Shown piece after piece: positions 21,164-33,374 of a stretch of 64,000 bases of DNA. Under the pieces are notes generated by a model, which had not been told where the DNA came from, did no database searches, and saw only the letters and a program-made list of their open reading frames with translations. The stretch is from Oikopleura dioica. Its lineage: Eukaryota; Chordata; Appendicularia; Copelata; Oikopleuridae. Both the position numbers and the translations under genes were made by a program. Position 1 is the stretch's first letter, and each line of letters starts with the position of its first letter. The stretch lies in contig OU015567.1 in NCBI GenBank assembly GCA_907165135.1, forward strand, positions 14,761,001 to 14,825,000. Reading direction: 5' to 3'.

Positions 21164-22050
21164 ATGGGCTTGCTCGATGAATGCGAAGAGCTCTTTGGCT
21201 CTGAAAATCTTTTTGAAATTTTCAAAATAGAGGAACCTAAGACCGCGACCGAGTCGCAAATCAAAAAGGCCTACTACAAACTCAGTCTCAAATACCATCC
21301 AGACAAGGCGAACGAAAATGAGAGAGAGGCTCATACGAAAAAGTTTCAAGTTCTCTCCAAGATTCATCAGATTTTGAGGTAAATTTGTCTCATACTATTG
21401 AAAGCATTACCCGCTTATAAGTGACAAGCAAAAACGAGAGCTTTACATTGAGACGGGCGAAATCGATGACGATGGACCTGGCCTTGATCCCGACTCAGAC
21501 TGGGTCGACTACTGGAGACAGCTCTACCCGAAAATTACGCTCGAACAGATCAATAAGTTCACAGAAGATTACCAAGGCTCCGAAGAAGAGCGAACTGATC
21601 TTTTGGATGCTTACAAAAAACACAAGGGAAAGATGGGCAAAATCATGGAGGAGATCCCCGCCTCCACTTTTGAAGACGAAGACCGTTTTGCGGAAATCAT
21701 CAAACAGGCGATCAAAGACAAGGAAGTGAAATCCTACAAGGCGTTTACAAACGAGTCCGCTGCATCAAAGAAGGAGCGTCGAGATGCTGCGCTAGAAGAA
21801 AAAGAAGAAGCCGAACAACATGCCAACGACCTTGGAATCGGAAAAACCAATAACACCGATGATCTGGCGGCGATGATTCTTGCTAGAGGAAAAGCGCGCA
21901 CATCATTCCTTGGTAAATTGTTCGAAATTTTCAATCGCCTCATCTGTTTTAGACGATCTTGAAGCGAAATACGCTCCCAAGCCTAAGAAGGGAAAGGCTG
22001 GCAAAGAGAACAAGGCAAAAGCCAAGAAGACCCGCGCCAAAAAGACATAA
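21164..22050 (+). CDS. DNAJC9: DNAJC9 homologue
   Basis: J-domain protein and histone H3-H4 co-chaperone in human. MGLLDECEELFGSENLFEIF is nearly the family start. The J-domain has the HPD motif (YKLSLKYHPDKANENE). Then DSDWVDYWRQLYPKITLEQI, DYQGSEEERTDLLDAYKKHK, EIIKQAIKDKEVKSYKAF and a Lys-rich tail. Exons 21164-21378, 21422-21912 and 21953-22050; introns GT-AG. Length about 268 residues, close to human. Confidence 0.92.
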
Positions 22051-22165
22051 TGAATTGTCATTTCTCACCTGCACTCACACATGTTAGAAAATTTTCAGTT
22101 ATCCACTGCCGTTATCACAGATTTTTAAAAAGTAGCTCAATTTTTGTACTTTTCAGGGATCGAGA

Positions 22166-25100
22166 ATGGCGGGTCGGACACAGCTGGCTCCAACCTTTCG
22201 GGATATCCTCGATGATTCGATCACAAAAGTTGCGGAAGTCTACTGGGCTCCGTACAATCAAAACAAGAAGGAATTCGACGTGAAAGTCATCGAACTCATT
22301 TATCAAAATGATCTGCTCCACACACGTTTTAACATCAAGCGAACCATGCTTCTTGAGTTCTCACAGTACCTAGAACGATATCTCTGGCCTAACTACAAGC
22401 CAGAAACCTCCAACTATGCTTATGTAATGTCAATCGCTGTCATGGTCAATGAAAAGTTCCGTGAGGCCGTTCCCGCTTGGGATTGTTTCCAAGACAATCC
22501 GAAGATGTTTGGTCATTTCTTCGAGCAAGTGATGAAAATGTTGCTTGACAATCGAAATGTCTCTCTTCTGGAAAGAATGATCTTGATCATCTTCCTTGAT
22601 CACGCGTTCAACTCTCTCGAAGTTGACTGCATCAGAGACGTTGTTCAGCAAACACTTCTATTATCCTCCTGGATCTCTTTGCACAAATCTCTACTGGATG
22701 AAAAGTTGAAGTCGAATGAAAAGCTGAAAAAATATTGGCGGGGCATCCAAAAGAAAGACAAAAAGCTTGACGAGATCGAACTCCAACGAGCGCATTTCTT
22801 CAGAACGTTCTTGAAGAGCCTCATCGAAAGCTATCTGCAGGTCCTTGAAGAGATCCCAGAAACTGGTGAAATCTCAAAAGATCACGTGTCGTACTGCGAA
22901 AGGTTCATGGAATTGATGGTTGACATGATTGCTCGGTTGCCCACTCGAAGATGGTTTCACTTGATTCTACAGTCGACGCATATGATCGCGCACTCTGATC
23001 TTTCAGCGCTTGCTCGTCGGCGCGAAGGTCTACTCTTCAATCAGCTCAAAGAGATGGTCAAGTTTTACGACACCTTCGAAGTCGATGACCTAAAAGGAAC
23101 AGCACTCACTGATCGCGAAAACAACGCCATCCATTACGACAGAATTCACGCTCTTCAGAAAGAAATCTTCAAGCGTTTTCCAGCCGAGGATCACCCTGAA
23201 CTGCGTCGATTCGCGTTGTCAAACGTAGGCAATGTTGATAAATCCGGACCACTTCGAAAGGCGCTTCAATTTATGCAAGAAGACGACCTTATCCATCTTG
23301 CTATCGGTCTCAATCTAATCCCAGAGTCAGTTGAAGAAGGTGAAATCGATCCTGTCTTTACGAAAGAGTTTTTGGTTCACTTGCTCGTCAACACTTACTC
23401 GCGGAGGCCACCAAAGCTCGACCAGTTCAACGCCCAGCCTCTCTACCCAACTGAAGATCTTCTTTGGGACGAAAACATAATGAACACCGAGTACTACACC
23501 GGTCTCCAGTGCCTCGCCCTCCCAAAACTTGGAATCCAGTTCCTTACCCTTCACGATTATTTGGTTCGAAACTACAATTTATTTCGTTTGGAGTCGACTT
23601 ACGAGATTAGGCTTGAGATCGAAGATCAAATCGCTCGCATGAAGCCGTGGCGTGGTGATGATGGAGCCTGTGTGTTCGGTGGTTGGGCTCGAATGTGCCT
23701 CCCTCTTCAGACATTTTCGATTGTTGAAGTTGCCCGACCTCTTCTTGGTGAAGTGAGACCAAGATCTGTCCGAGCTGATATTGTGATTGATGTCGATCTC
23801 CGACGAGACATGCGAAATGAGTGGGAAGGTCTGAAAAAGCACGATATCATTTTCCTGATGACTATCCGACCCAAGCTGCCATACGGAACACCATTCGATC
23901 GAACAGTGAACTTCCTCCACCAATATGGCGTTGAATATGTCAGAGGAGCCGAAGTCGAAGGTTATCTCGACGAAGAAGGCCGAGTCATCGAAGACTGGAT
24001 CGAAAAGCCTCATTTTGTTGGCAATCAGCGAACACTTCGAGTCTGGCTCGATACAAACCAGTACCACGCCGACATGACGAATACTCTTCAGAAAGGAAAC
24101 GAAGATGTCTACAAGACATTCAACTTGATGTTCCGCCGAAAACCAAAAGAAAATAACTTCAAGGCTGTGCTTGAAACTATCCGTGACCTGATGAATACAA
24201 AATGCGTCGTCCCTAGCTGGATTCAGAATATCCTTCTTGGATACGGTGATCCTGCGATGGCTCATTACACGAGAATGGAAAATCAAAAGCGTACACTTGA
24301 TTTTAGGGATACATTTTTGGATTGGCATCATCTCCGTGCTTCATTCCCAGACTACAAGGTTGAAATTGAAGGTGGCGAGGATCAACGTCATCAGTCACTT
24401 GATCCGCCGTACTTGCTCACATTCCCGCCTCAGAAGCCAGAGACCGATGACGAAGCTGTTACCATCTCTGTCAAGAGTTACACCAAGCCAAACAGAGGCC
24501 CTTATCCGCAATCTCAGCCGAAAACGAATTCCGTTCCTTTCACGCCAACTCAAATTGAAGCTATCCGCGCGGGAATGCAGCCAGGCCTCACGATGATCGT
24601 TGGTCCTCCAGGTACTGGAAAGACTGATGTCGCTGTTCAAATCATCTCAAACATCTACCACAACTTCCCTGACCAGCGAACGGTTATCGTCACTCATTCC
24701 AATCAGGCCTTGAATCAGCTTTTCGAAAAAATCATGCATTTGGATATTGATGAACGTCACTTGCTCCGTCTCGGCCATGGTGAAGAGATGTTGGAGACTG
24801 AGAAGGACTTCTCTCGATATGGAAGAGTTAACTACGTTCTCCAGCAGCGTCTTGCTCTATTGAAGGAGGTCAACAGAATGCAACAGAGCTTGGGAGTGCA
24901 GGGAGATGTCAGTTACACTTGTGAAACAGCTGGTCACTTTTACTTGTACCAAGTGCTTTCTCGCTGGGAGAAATTCGAAGATGACATCAAAAACTTCCAA
25001 GAAGCTGTCCTCGAAAAGAAGGAAGAGTTCTCAGGTAATTTATTATATTTGAGATATTTCAAATAATGGCTATTTTAGTATCCAAAATCGGCGATTCCTT

Positions 25101-26841
25101 CCCATTCCATGTGTTCTTTTCTAACGCTCCACAACCCCTGTTCAAGGGAGAAGACTGGGAAGAAGACATGGAGGTTGCAAATGGCTGCTGGTGGCACATC
25201 AAGAACATATTCGAACAACTCGAGGAGTTCCGAGCGTTTGAACTTCTCCGAACAGGCCTCGATCGAACTAGATACTTGCTAGTCAAAGAAGCTAAAATCA
25301 TTGCCATGACTTGTACTCACGCCGCACTCAAAGTAATGTCTTTTTTTTCGCGCAATGATTCACTCTTTTTTAAGCGAAAAGAACTCGTCGATTTAGGTTT
25401 CAAGTTCGACAACATCATTATGGAAGAGTCGGCCCAGATCTTGGAAATCGAGACTTTCATCCCTCTCTTGTTACAGAACCCCGAAGACGGCTTCAATCGA
25501 CTTAAACGATGGATTATGATTGGTGACCATCATCAGCTTCCACCTGTCATCAAAAATCAAGCGTTCCAAAAGTACTCAAATATGGAGCAATCCCTATTTA
25601 CGCGATTTGTCCGTCTTGGTGTGCCGATTATTCAGTTGGATATGCAAGGTTAAGCTTATTATCCTGATAAAAATCGAATTAAATGTAATTATTAGGTCGT
25701 GCACGACCCACTATCTGTGAATTATACAATTGGCGATACGAAAAGCTGGGCAATTTGCCTCATACTTCCACTTGGCCCGAGTTTAGAAAGGCGAATGCCG
25801 GCCTTGTTTGGGACTATCAGGTAATTAATAATAAATAATGATCACGCATCTGCTGATACAGTTCCATTACCACTATCTTTAAGCTCATTGATGTTGGCGA
25901 TTTCAACGGAGTGGGAGAATCCGAGCCTTCGCCATACTTCTATCAGAACTTGGCCGAAGCTGAATACATCGTCGCAACATTCATGTACATGCGACTTTGT
26001 GGGTATCCAGCTGAGAAGATCTCTATCCTGACCACTTACAACGGTCAGAAGCATCTCATCAGAGATGTCATCGAGAATCGATGTGCAAACAACCCAATGA
26101 TCGGTATTGAGCATTTTCCCTTTCGTCCCTCTCAAAATAAATTATTCAGGGCGACCAGCGAAGGTCACAACTGTTGATCGCTTCCAAGGTCAGCAGAATG
26201 ACTTCATTCTTCTTTCCCTCGTTAGAACAAAGACGGTTGGCCACATTCGAGATGTTCGACGACTTATCGTCGCCATGTCTCGTGCTCGTCTTGGTCTCTA
26301 CATCTTCGGAAGAATCGGTCTGTTCCAGAACTGCTTCGAACTTGGACCCTCTCTTAGACTTCTTACGGCTAGGCCGACCAATCTCATGGTTGCACCAGGT
26401 AAATGAACAGTACTTACCGAACGTATTAGCTCATCTTTTTCTTCAGAGGAAATCTATCCAGCTGTCAGACCGTTCGGAAAAGCTCCAAAAGAAAGACCGA
26501 TTTCCATCCCTGGTATGTCTGCGATGCACAAGTTGGTTTACAAGATGTACCTCGAGAAGATCGAAGCGATGGAGAAAGACAAAGATGAGATGCTCAAGTT
26601 GATCGCCGATCCGAACGACGAGTTCGAAGACGAAGGGGAGGAAGGAGACGAAGAAGCTGGCGAGGAAAACGGCGACACTAACATGGCAACTGGCGAAGCT
26701 GATGGTAGAAAGATACTATTTTGTGTTCGTATTCAACCCTTTTTAGAAGTCATCCAAAACGAGGTAGAAGAACCGATCCCAAAGAAGCACCAAAAACCTG
26801 CTGAAGCTGCCGAAACAGCTGAGAAAATGGATGAGAGTTAA
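22166..26841 (+). CDS. AQR: Intron-binding protein aquarius (AQR)
   Basis: Spliceosomal RNA helicase of the IBC complex, SF1/Upf1-like. A long first exon (22166-25034) holds the ARM-like N-terminal region and the helicase start: Walker [16 protein letters not shown] near residue 810, then [11 protein letters not shown]. Later exons (25079-25332, 25375-25648, 25696-25820, 25884-26103, 26150-26398, 26447-26704, 26747-26841) carry [65 protein letters not shown] and [18 protein letters not shown]. All introns are GT-AG. The C-terminal tail is acidic. No broken motif seen. Confidence 0.95.
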
Positions 26842-27381
26842 ATTACTCATCAAAAATAGGAAAATTATGAACTGCCCTTTTACACGACCCCTTCATACCC
26901 CTTTCTGCACACTGCCTCACTATTTCACTGTACTGATCTGATAAAAACTGATCCAGTGACTATTCATTCTTTCATTCTAACAGCGCGAGTTTTTGTTTTG
27001 CTCAAGGCTCGAACTGTTAGAGCGGGCTGTTTCAGGGGAAATGGGTTTGTCTGAAAACAATAAATAAACAAAAAACACAGTTTAGAATGAACGGACAATG
27101 AGGTTTCTTTAAAATGAACTAACTGCCAAAAAGACGTACAGTAGATTTGTCTTTATTTCTAATACTGCTATTATAATAATTTCAGAACTGTTATTTATGA
27201 GCTGTGACAATAAACTAAACTATTGATATATTTTCAAAGCCAAATAAGCGGGAAGCTTCCACTTCTTAGACTCTGAAGTAGAAAAATGTTAACCCTCCGA
27301 TTTGCTGTCCGTATTGTACTATGTTGAATCATAAATTTGTCCTCGGCAAATAACGGCTCCGCTTCCCAAGATTTACGTTTA
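26842..27381. other. Intergenic, no gene seen
   Basis: 3' region of AQR with several AATAAA-like motifs (about 27059, 27210), followed by the presumed promoter/5' region of the oxidoreductase. No repeats or RNA genes recognised. Confidence 0.6.
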
Positions 27382-30300
27382 ATGCTCCTTGCGCGATCGG
27401 GAACAACACTACGCAACTTTATGAGAACGGTGAAAGCAATAACGTACGACTCCTTCGGGGGCCCCGACGTGCTCAAAGTCGGCGAACGCGATCTTGGGGA
27501 GCTGCGGCCGAAAGATGTTAGAATTAAAGTAGCGTATTCTGCGCTCAACAGAGCAGATCTTTTGCAAGTCGCAGGTCGATATCCCAATCAGAAAGCACCA
27601 CTTCCTCTTGGGCTTGAAGCAGCTGGGGAGATTGAGTCTGTAGGAGAGAATGTCGAGGGACTGAAAGTAGGGGATAGAGTAATGGCGCTGCTAAACGGCG
27701 GGGGCTATGCTGAGATGGTTGATGTCCCCTCTGGGATGTGTATGAAACTTCCTGAAGAAATTCCGACAGAAAAGGGGGCTGCTATTCCAGAAACATTTCT
27801 GTTTGGGTTCGAATTTCTAACTATTAAGTTATTTTTATCATCTTCTAATTTTATCGACTCGATCTTGAACCCTTTGTCTCGACAGCCTATCAGCTCCTGC
27901 ACTGGGTGGGAACGACACAAGAGGGAGCTAAAGTGTTAATTCACGGCGCAGGCTCTGGTGTTGGGACGAGCGCGATTCAGCTCGCTAAACTGAACAAGAA
28001 CAACATTTACGCGACTGCGGGTGCTGAGGTGAGTCGTTCAGATCTGAGGTCAGTCAGATACTGACCTGGTTCGAGCTGATAATCCCGCACCTTTCAGTCC
28101 AAATTGGAGAAAGCCACAGAGCTCGGGGCCGCGAAAACCCTCAATTACAAAGAGAATGATTTTGGAGAGCAGTGGGCCGCGGAGAAAATTGATGTCATTC
28201 TCGATTGCGTTGGGGGTGATTACTGGAAGAAAAACATGAAGGTTAAATTCATCGTAAAATATCTTATTGTGAAACTTGAATAGGTCCTTGGAATGGACGG
28301 TGTCGTTGTTCTGTATGGTCTTATGGGTGGAGTGAATGTGGATGGCCCTCTGCTGGCAATGATTTTGGGTAAATTTAAAAATCTTACAATATTTCGCACT
28401 CAATCAAAATGAAAATCGATGATTGTCCTCAATCTTCTGAGTTATTATCGCGGTAATCAACTTTTCTCCCTTAGGGAAACGAGCACAAATCAGAGGAACA
28501 ACACTCATGAGTCGCTCAGAGGATTATAAGACGAAGTTAGGAAAGGGTGAATTTTGAAGAGGATGTTTGCTGAGGCAGTCTCGATAGATAACATTATAAT
28601 CAGGATTTTTCCATATGAATATCACCCGTGAAAAGTTTGTGAATTTTGGAATGCAACGAACACCCATTTTGTCAACGGCTCCATCTCTCCCGTGATCGAT
28701 TCTGTCTACGACATGACTAGGGTCTACGCGCAAAAAATGGGCTACCTCTTCCGCTTATTTTCACGGAAATCCAATTGTACCATATTTTAGAGCATCCCCG
28801 AATTAGTATAAATCGGTTTTAAAAAGAAAAAAAAATCGAGTTTTTCAACCCTTTTTCTCATGTCAAAGTTCCCAAATTCTGGTGTTTTTCAGTTTTTGGC
28901 ACCGGAAGTGGGTCGCACCCCTATAAAGTACCCTTTTTTTTGTTCTCTGATAATAGCTTACCGTCTGTTGCATCTATATCAGCAAAAAAACTCGTATCGG
29001 GTACCTAGTGCAAGATGAGATTTTTAAGTCGGAAGTTCCTCCGGAAGCACTAAAAATGCCGAAATTCGCTCTACTTCTCTGAACTTGGGATTTCTTGAAT
29101 GGATAACCCCTGCAACTTATCAGAATTGGTCTTACCAAGACTTATCTAACCGAACCAGGGCCCAACCAGCCGGTAACCGCGGCCCAACCAGCCGGTTTTC
29201 TTCAAGAATCATCGAGTGAACCATAATAATGTATGTTTTTTGAATATTGATCAATGGACGATCATTTTGCTCGGCCAGTAAATGGTCACTTATGGTCAAC
29301 TTTGGTCTTGTTCGGCCGGAGGATCCCGGAGGACCTCCCTGGTGGAAGACCATCCGCTGGAAGACCAATATTCATAATATTCAATATATGGCCGCGCTCG
29401 GTCAGTATATGGCCACCTTTGGTCATCATTGGTCATGTTCGGCCGGAGGACCCCGGAGGACCTCCCTGGTGGAAGACCATTAGATGGAAGACCAAAATTA
29501 AATAATAAAATAAAATGCCTTGCTGGGCTAAAAATTGACAATTTAGGCAATTTTTGGTCACTTTATGCTGGAGGACCCCTGGAGGACCCCTTTTGTCGGA
29601 TGACAATCAACTGGAAGACCAACCTTTAAAAAAAATAAAAATCAACCAAAGTCAATTCAGGTAGCGACGCCCATTTTTTTTAAATCAGTGTCAGGGCGAA
29701 GCCGACCCGAAGGGAAGGCCACGCTCGTTCATTCTTTTCAATCTGAGTCAGGGCGAAGCCGACCCGAAGGGAAGGCCACGCTCGTTCATTCTTTTCAATC
29801 AATGTCAGGGCGAAGCCGACCAGAAGGGAAGGCCAAGCTCGTTCATTCTTTTCAATCAATGTCAGGGCGAAGCCGACCCGAAGGGGAGGCCACGCCCGAT
29901 TATTCTTTTCAATCAGTGTCAGGGCGAAGCCGACCCGAAGGGGAGGCCACGCCCGATTATTCTTTTCAATCGGTGTCAGGGAGAAGCCGACCCGAAGGGG
30001 AGGCCAAGCTCGTTCATTCTTTTCAATCAGTGTCAGGGCGAAGCCGACCCGAAGGGGAGGACACGCTCGTTCATTCTTTTAAATCAGAGTCAGGGCGAAG
30101 CCGACCCGAAAGGGAGGCCAGGCCCGATTATTCTTTTCGATCAGTGTCAGGGCGAAGCCGACCCGAAGGGGAGGCCATGCCCGATTTTTCTTTTCAGTCA
30201 GAGTCAGGGCGAAGCCGACCCGAAGGGGAGGCCACGCCCGTTTATTCTTTTCAATCGGTGTCAGGGCAAAGCCGACCCGAAGGGGAGGCCAAGCTCGATC

Positions 30301-33143
30301 ATTCTTTTCAATCAGTGTCAGGGCGAAGCCGACCCGAAGGGGAGGACACGCTCGTTCATTCTTTACAATCAGAGTCAGGGCGAAGCCGACCCGAAGGGGA
30401 GGCCAGGCCCGATTATTCTTTTCGATCAGTGTCAGAGCGAAGCCGACCCGAACGGAAGGCCACACCTGATTATTCTTTTCAATAAGAGTTAGGGCGAAGC
30501 CGAACCGAAGAGAAGGCCACGCCCGATTCTTCTTTTAAATCAGTGTCAGGGCGAAGCCGACCAGAAGGGGAGGCCACGCCTGTTCATTCTTTAAATCAGG
30601 GTTTGGGCGAAGCCGACCGGAAGAGAATCTCATTTGATCCATCTTATTAAGTCTGAGGTAAAGCAAGGCTTGTCTCTAAAAATATTTCAAGTTCACGAAT
30701 TTTTTTAGATTTTCCAAATAACTTCGTCTCCAAACTCATTCGGAAGGTTTCCTACGGATTCAATATTCGGGATTTAAGAGAGTTTAAAAATTCAACAAGA
30801 CAAAAGCGCAACAGAAAACGGTCCTTTTTGCCCTGACTCTGACTGAGAAGGATGATCCAACATGGCCTCCTCTTTGGGTCAGCTCCGCCCTCCCTCTTAT
30901 TAAAAAAAATAAACGAGCGTAGCCTCCCCTTCAGGTCGGCTTCGCCCTGACTCTGATTGAAAAGATTCATCGGATGTGGCCTCCTCTTCGGGTTGTCTTC
31001 GCCCTGTCACTGTTTAAAAAGAATAAACGGGCGTGGCCTTCCCTCCGGGTCGGCTTCGCCCTGACACTGATTTGAAAGAATCAATTGGGTAGGCCTCCCG
31101 TTCGGGCCTGCTACGCACTGACACTGATTTTAAAAATAAAACGGGCGTGGCCTCCCCTTCGGGTCGGCTTCGCCCTGACTCTTATTGGAAAAAATGAACG
31201 AACGTGGCCTCCTCTTCGGGTCGGCTCCGCCCTGACACTGATTGAAAAGAATAATCGGGCGCGGCCTCCCCTTTGGGTCGGCTTCGCCCTAACTCTTTTT
31301 AAAAAGAATGAACGAGCGTGGCCTCTCCTTCGGGTCGGCTTCGCCCTGACACTGATTTAAAAGAATAAACGGGCGTGGCCTCCCCTTCGGGTTGACTTCG
31401 CCCTGACTCAGATTGACAAGAATGAACGAGCGTGTCCCCTTTGTGTCGGCTCCGCCCTGACTCTTATTGAAAAGAATAATCGGGCCTGGCCTTTCCTCAG
31501 GGTCGGCTTCGCCCCGACACTGATTGAAAAGAATGAACAAACGTGTCCTCCCCTTCGAGTCGGCTTCGCCCTGACTCTGGTTGAAAAGAATGAACGAGCG
31601 TGGCCTCCCCTTCGGGTCGGCTTTGCCCTGACTCTGATTGAAAAGAATGAACGAGCTTGGCCTCCCCTTCGGGTCGGCTTCGCCCTGACACCGATTGAAA
31701 GAATGAACGGGCGTGGCCTCTCCTTCGGATCGGCTTCGCCCTGACTCTGATTTAAAAGAATAATCGGGCGTGGCCTCCCCTTCGGGTCGGCTTCGCCCTG
31801 ACATTGATTGAAAAGATTGAACGAGCTTGGCCTTCCCTTCGGGTCGGTTTCGCCCTGACATTGATTGAAAAGAATGAACGAGCGTGGCCTTCCCTTCGGG
31901 TCGGCTTCGCCCTGACTCAGATTTAAAAGAATGAACGAGCGTGGCCTTCCCTTCGGGTCGGCTTCGCCCTGACACTGATTGAAAAGAATAATCGGGCCTG
32001 GCCTTTCCTCTGGGTCGGCTTCGCCCTGAGTCTTATTGAAAAGAATAAATGGGCGTGACCTCCCCTCCGGGTCGGCTTCGCCCTGACACTGATTTAAAAA
32101 AAATGGGCGTCGCTACCTGAATTGACTTTGGTTGATTTTTATTTTTTTTAAAGGTTGGTCTTCCAGTTGATTGTCATCCGACAAAAGGGGTCCTCCAGGG
32201 GTCCTCCAGCATAAAGTGACCAAAAATTGCCTAAATTGTCAATTTTTAGCCCAGCAAGGCATTTTATTTTATTATTTAATTTTGGTCTTCCATCTAATGG
32301 TCTTCCACCAGGGAGGTCCTCCGGGGTCCTCCGGCCGAACATGACCAATGATGACCAAAGGTGGCCATATACTGACCGAGCGCGGCCATATATTGAATAT
32401 TATGAATATTGGTCTTCCAGCGGATGGTCTTCCACCAGGGAGGTCCTCCGGGATCCTCCGGCCGAACAAGACCAAAGTTGACCATAAGTGACCATTTACT
32501 GGCCGAGCAAAATGATCGTCCATTGATCAATATTCAAAAAACATACATTATTATGGTTCACTCGATGATTCTTGAAGAAAACCGGCTGGTTGGGCCGCGG
32601 TTACCGGCTGGTTGGGCCCTGGTTCGGTTAGATAAGTCTTGGTAAGACCAATTCTGATAAGTTGCAGGGGTTATCCATTCAAGAAATCCCAAGTTCAGAG
32701 AAGTAGAGCGAATTTCGGCATTTTTAGTGCTTCCGGAGGAACTTCCGACTTAAAAATCTCATCTTGCACTAGGTACCCGATACGAGTTTTTTTGCTGATA
32801 TAGATGCAACAGACGGTAAGCTATTATCAGAGAACAAAAAAAAGGGTACTTTATAGGGGTGCGACCCACTTCCGGTGCCAAAAACTGAAAAACACCAGAA
32901 TTTGGGAACTTTGACATGAGAAAAAGGGTTGAAAAACTCGATTTTTTTTTCTTTTTAAAACCGATTTATACTAATTCGGGGATGCTCTAAAATATGGTAC
33001 AATTGGATTTCCGTGAAAATAAGCGGAAGAGGTAGCCCATTTTTTGCGCGTAGACCCTAGACATGACTGACGTTGCCAACGCCCACAAGTACATGGCGAC
33101 GAACAAGAGCAACGGGAAGATTCTCCTGCGAATGAACCTTTGA
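27382..33143 (+). CDS. PIG3/TP53I3-type quinone oxidoreductase, last exon split by a 4.3-kb element
   Basis: Zinc-independent MDR oxidoreductase using NADPH on quinones. Starts are ATG 27382 (adds a possible mitochondrial leader) or ATG 27421 (family-like start). Motifs: SALNRADLLQVAGRYP, LGLEAAGEIESVGENVEGLK, GDRVMALLNGGGYAEMV, IPETFL|TAYQLLHWVG, VLIHGAGSGVGTSAIQLAK (nucleotide-binding GxGxxG type), DVILDCVGGDYWKKN, VLYGLMGGVNVDGPLL. Exon 6 (28636 on) reads HFVNGSISPVIDSVYDM and is cut at 28716 by an element ending at 33060; the sequence resumes TDVANAHKYMATNKSNGKIL and stops at 33141-33143. Without removal, the frame enters the element and ends 22 codons later, losing the conserved tail. 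Intron 1 (about 27802-27881) is also non-canonical. Confidence 0.8.
29690..30640 (+). repeat. 57-bp tandem repeat array, forward
   Basis: About 16 units of 57 bp, consensus around GTCAGGGCGAAGCCGACCCG and AAGGGGAGGCCACGC, then TTATTCTTTTCAATC. The period is a multiple of three and the unit lacks stops, so it gives an artificial 265-residue frame with a 19-residue repeat. Units differ at a few positions (AAGGGAAGG/AAGGGGAGG, GCTCGTTCATT/GCCCGATTATT). Confidence 0.9.
30830..32095 (-). repeat. 57-bp tandem repeat array, reverse
   Basis: About 20 units of the same 57-bp satellite in inverted orientation (GGGTCGGCTTCGCCCTGACA...), mirroring the forward array across a centre of about 190 bp. The array is longer than the forward one, so the fold-back is not symmetric internally. 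Confidence 0.88.
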
Positions 33144-33374
33144 GTAAAAAATTAATGAATTCTACGACCATTTTGCCATTGAGTTTCTCAGCACTTTCTG
33201 ACACCACTGGCTTTAAATATTCATCCCCGATATACTCACTTTCGAAATCAACCAAGGCTCTCTCTGTAGATCGAAGGAACTCAGCTGAAATTTGAGACTC
33301 GCGATCGATTTTTAGGAAAATTTGCATTCTTTATTTTTTTTCGAATTTGATTTTCACAGAGATTATTTTTTAGA

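Larger units (their letters stand above)
28711..33066. mobile_element. Fold-back element with 6-bp target duplication in the oxidoreductase
   Basis: Element 28717-33060 (4344 bp) flanked by ACATGA at 28711-28716 and 33061-33066. Termini are CTAGGGTCTACGCGC and its complement. Outer arms (28717 to about 29690, and about 32090 to 33060, roughly 970 bp each) look identical by all comparisons I made, including matching frames on opposite strands. Each arm contains three related blocks of about 120 bp with CGGAGGACCTCCCTGGTGGA-type motifs. Inside lie oppositely oriented 57-bp satellite arrays and a unique centre of about 190 bp. No transposase frame was found, so it is non-autonomous or mobilised in trans. 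Confidence 0.9.

Noticed and set aside
23579-24331. 250-residue minus-strand frame
   Set aside because: Antisense shadow of the AQR first exon, which is strongly conserved on the plus strand.
29132-29629. Several 66-84 residue frames in the arms of the 4.3-kb element
   Set aside because: Present identically on the opposite strand in the other arm and composed of the arm repeats; no protein motif.
29688-30485. 265-residue open frame with a 19-residue repeat
   Set aside because: It is the 57-bp satellite read in an open frame inside a fold-back element; the same occurs in reverse at 31289-31975.
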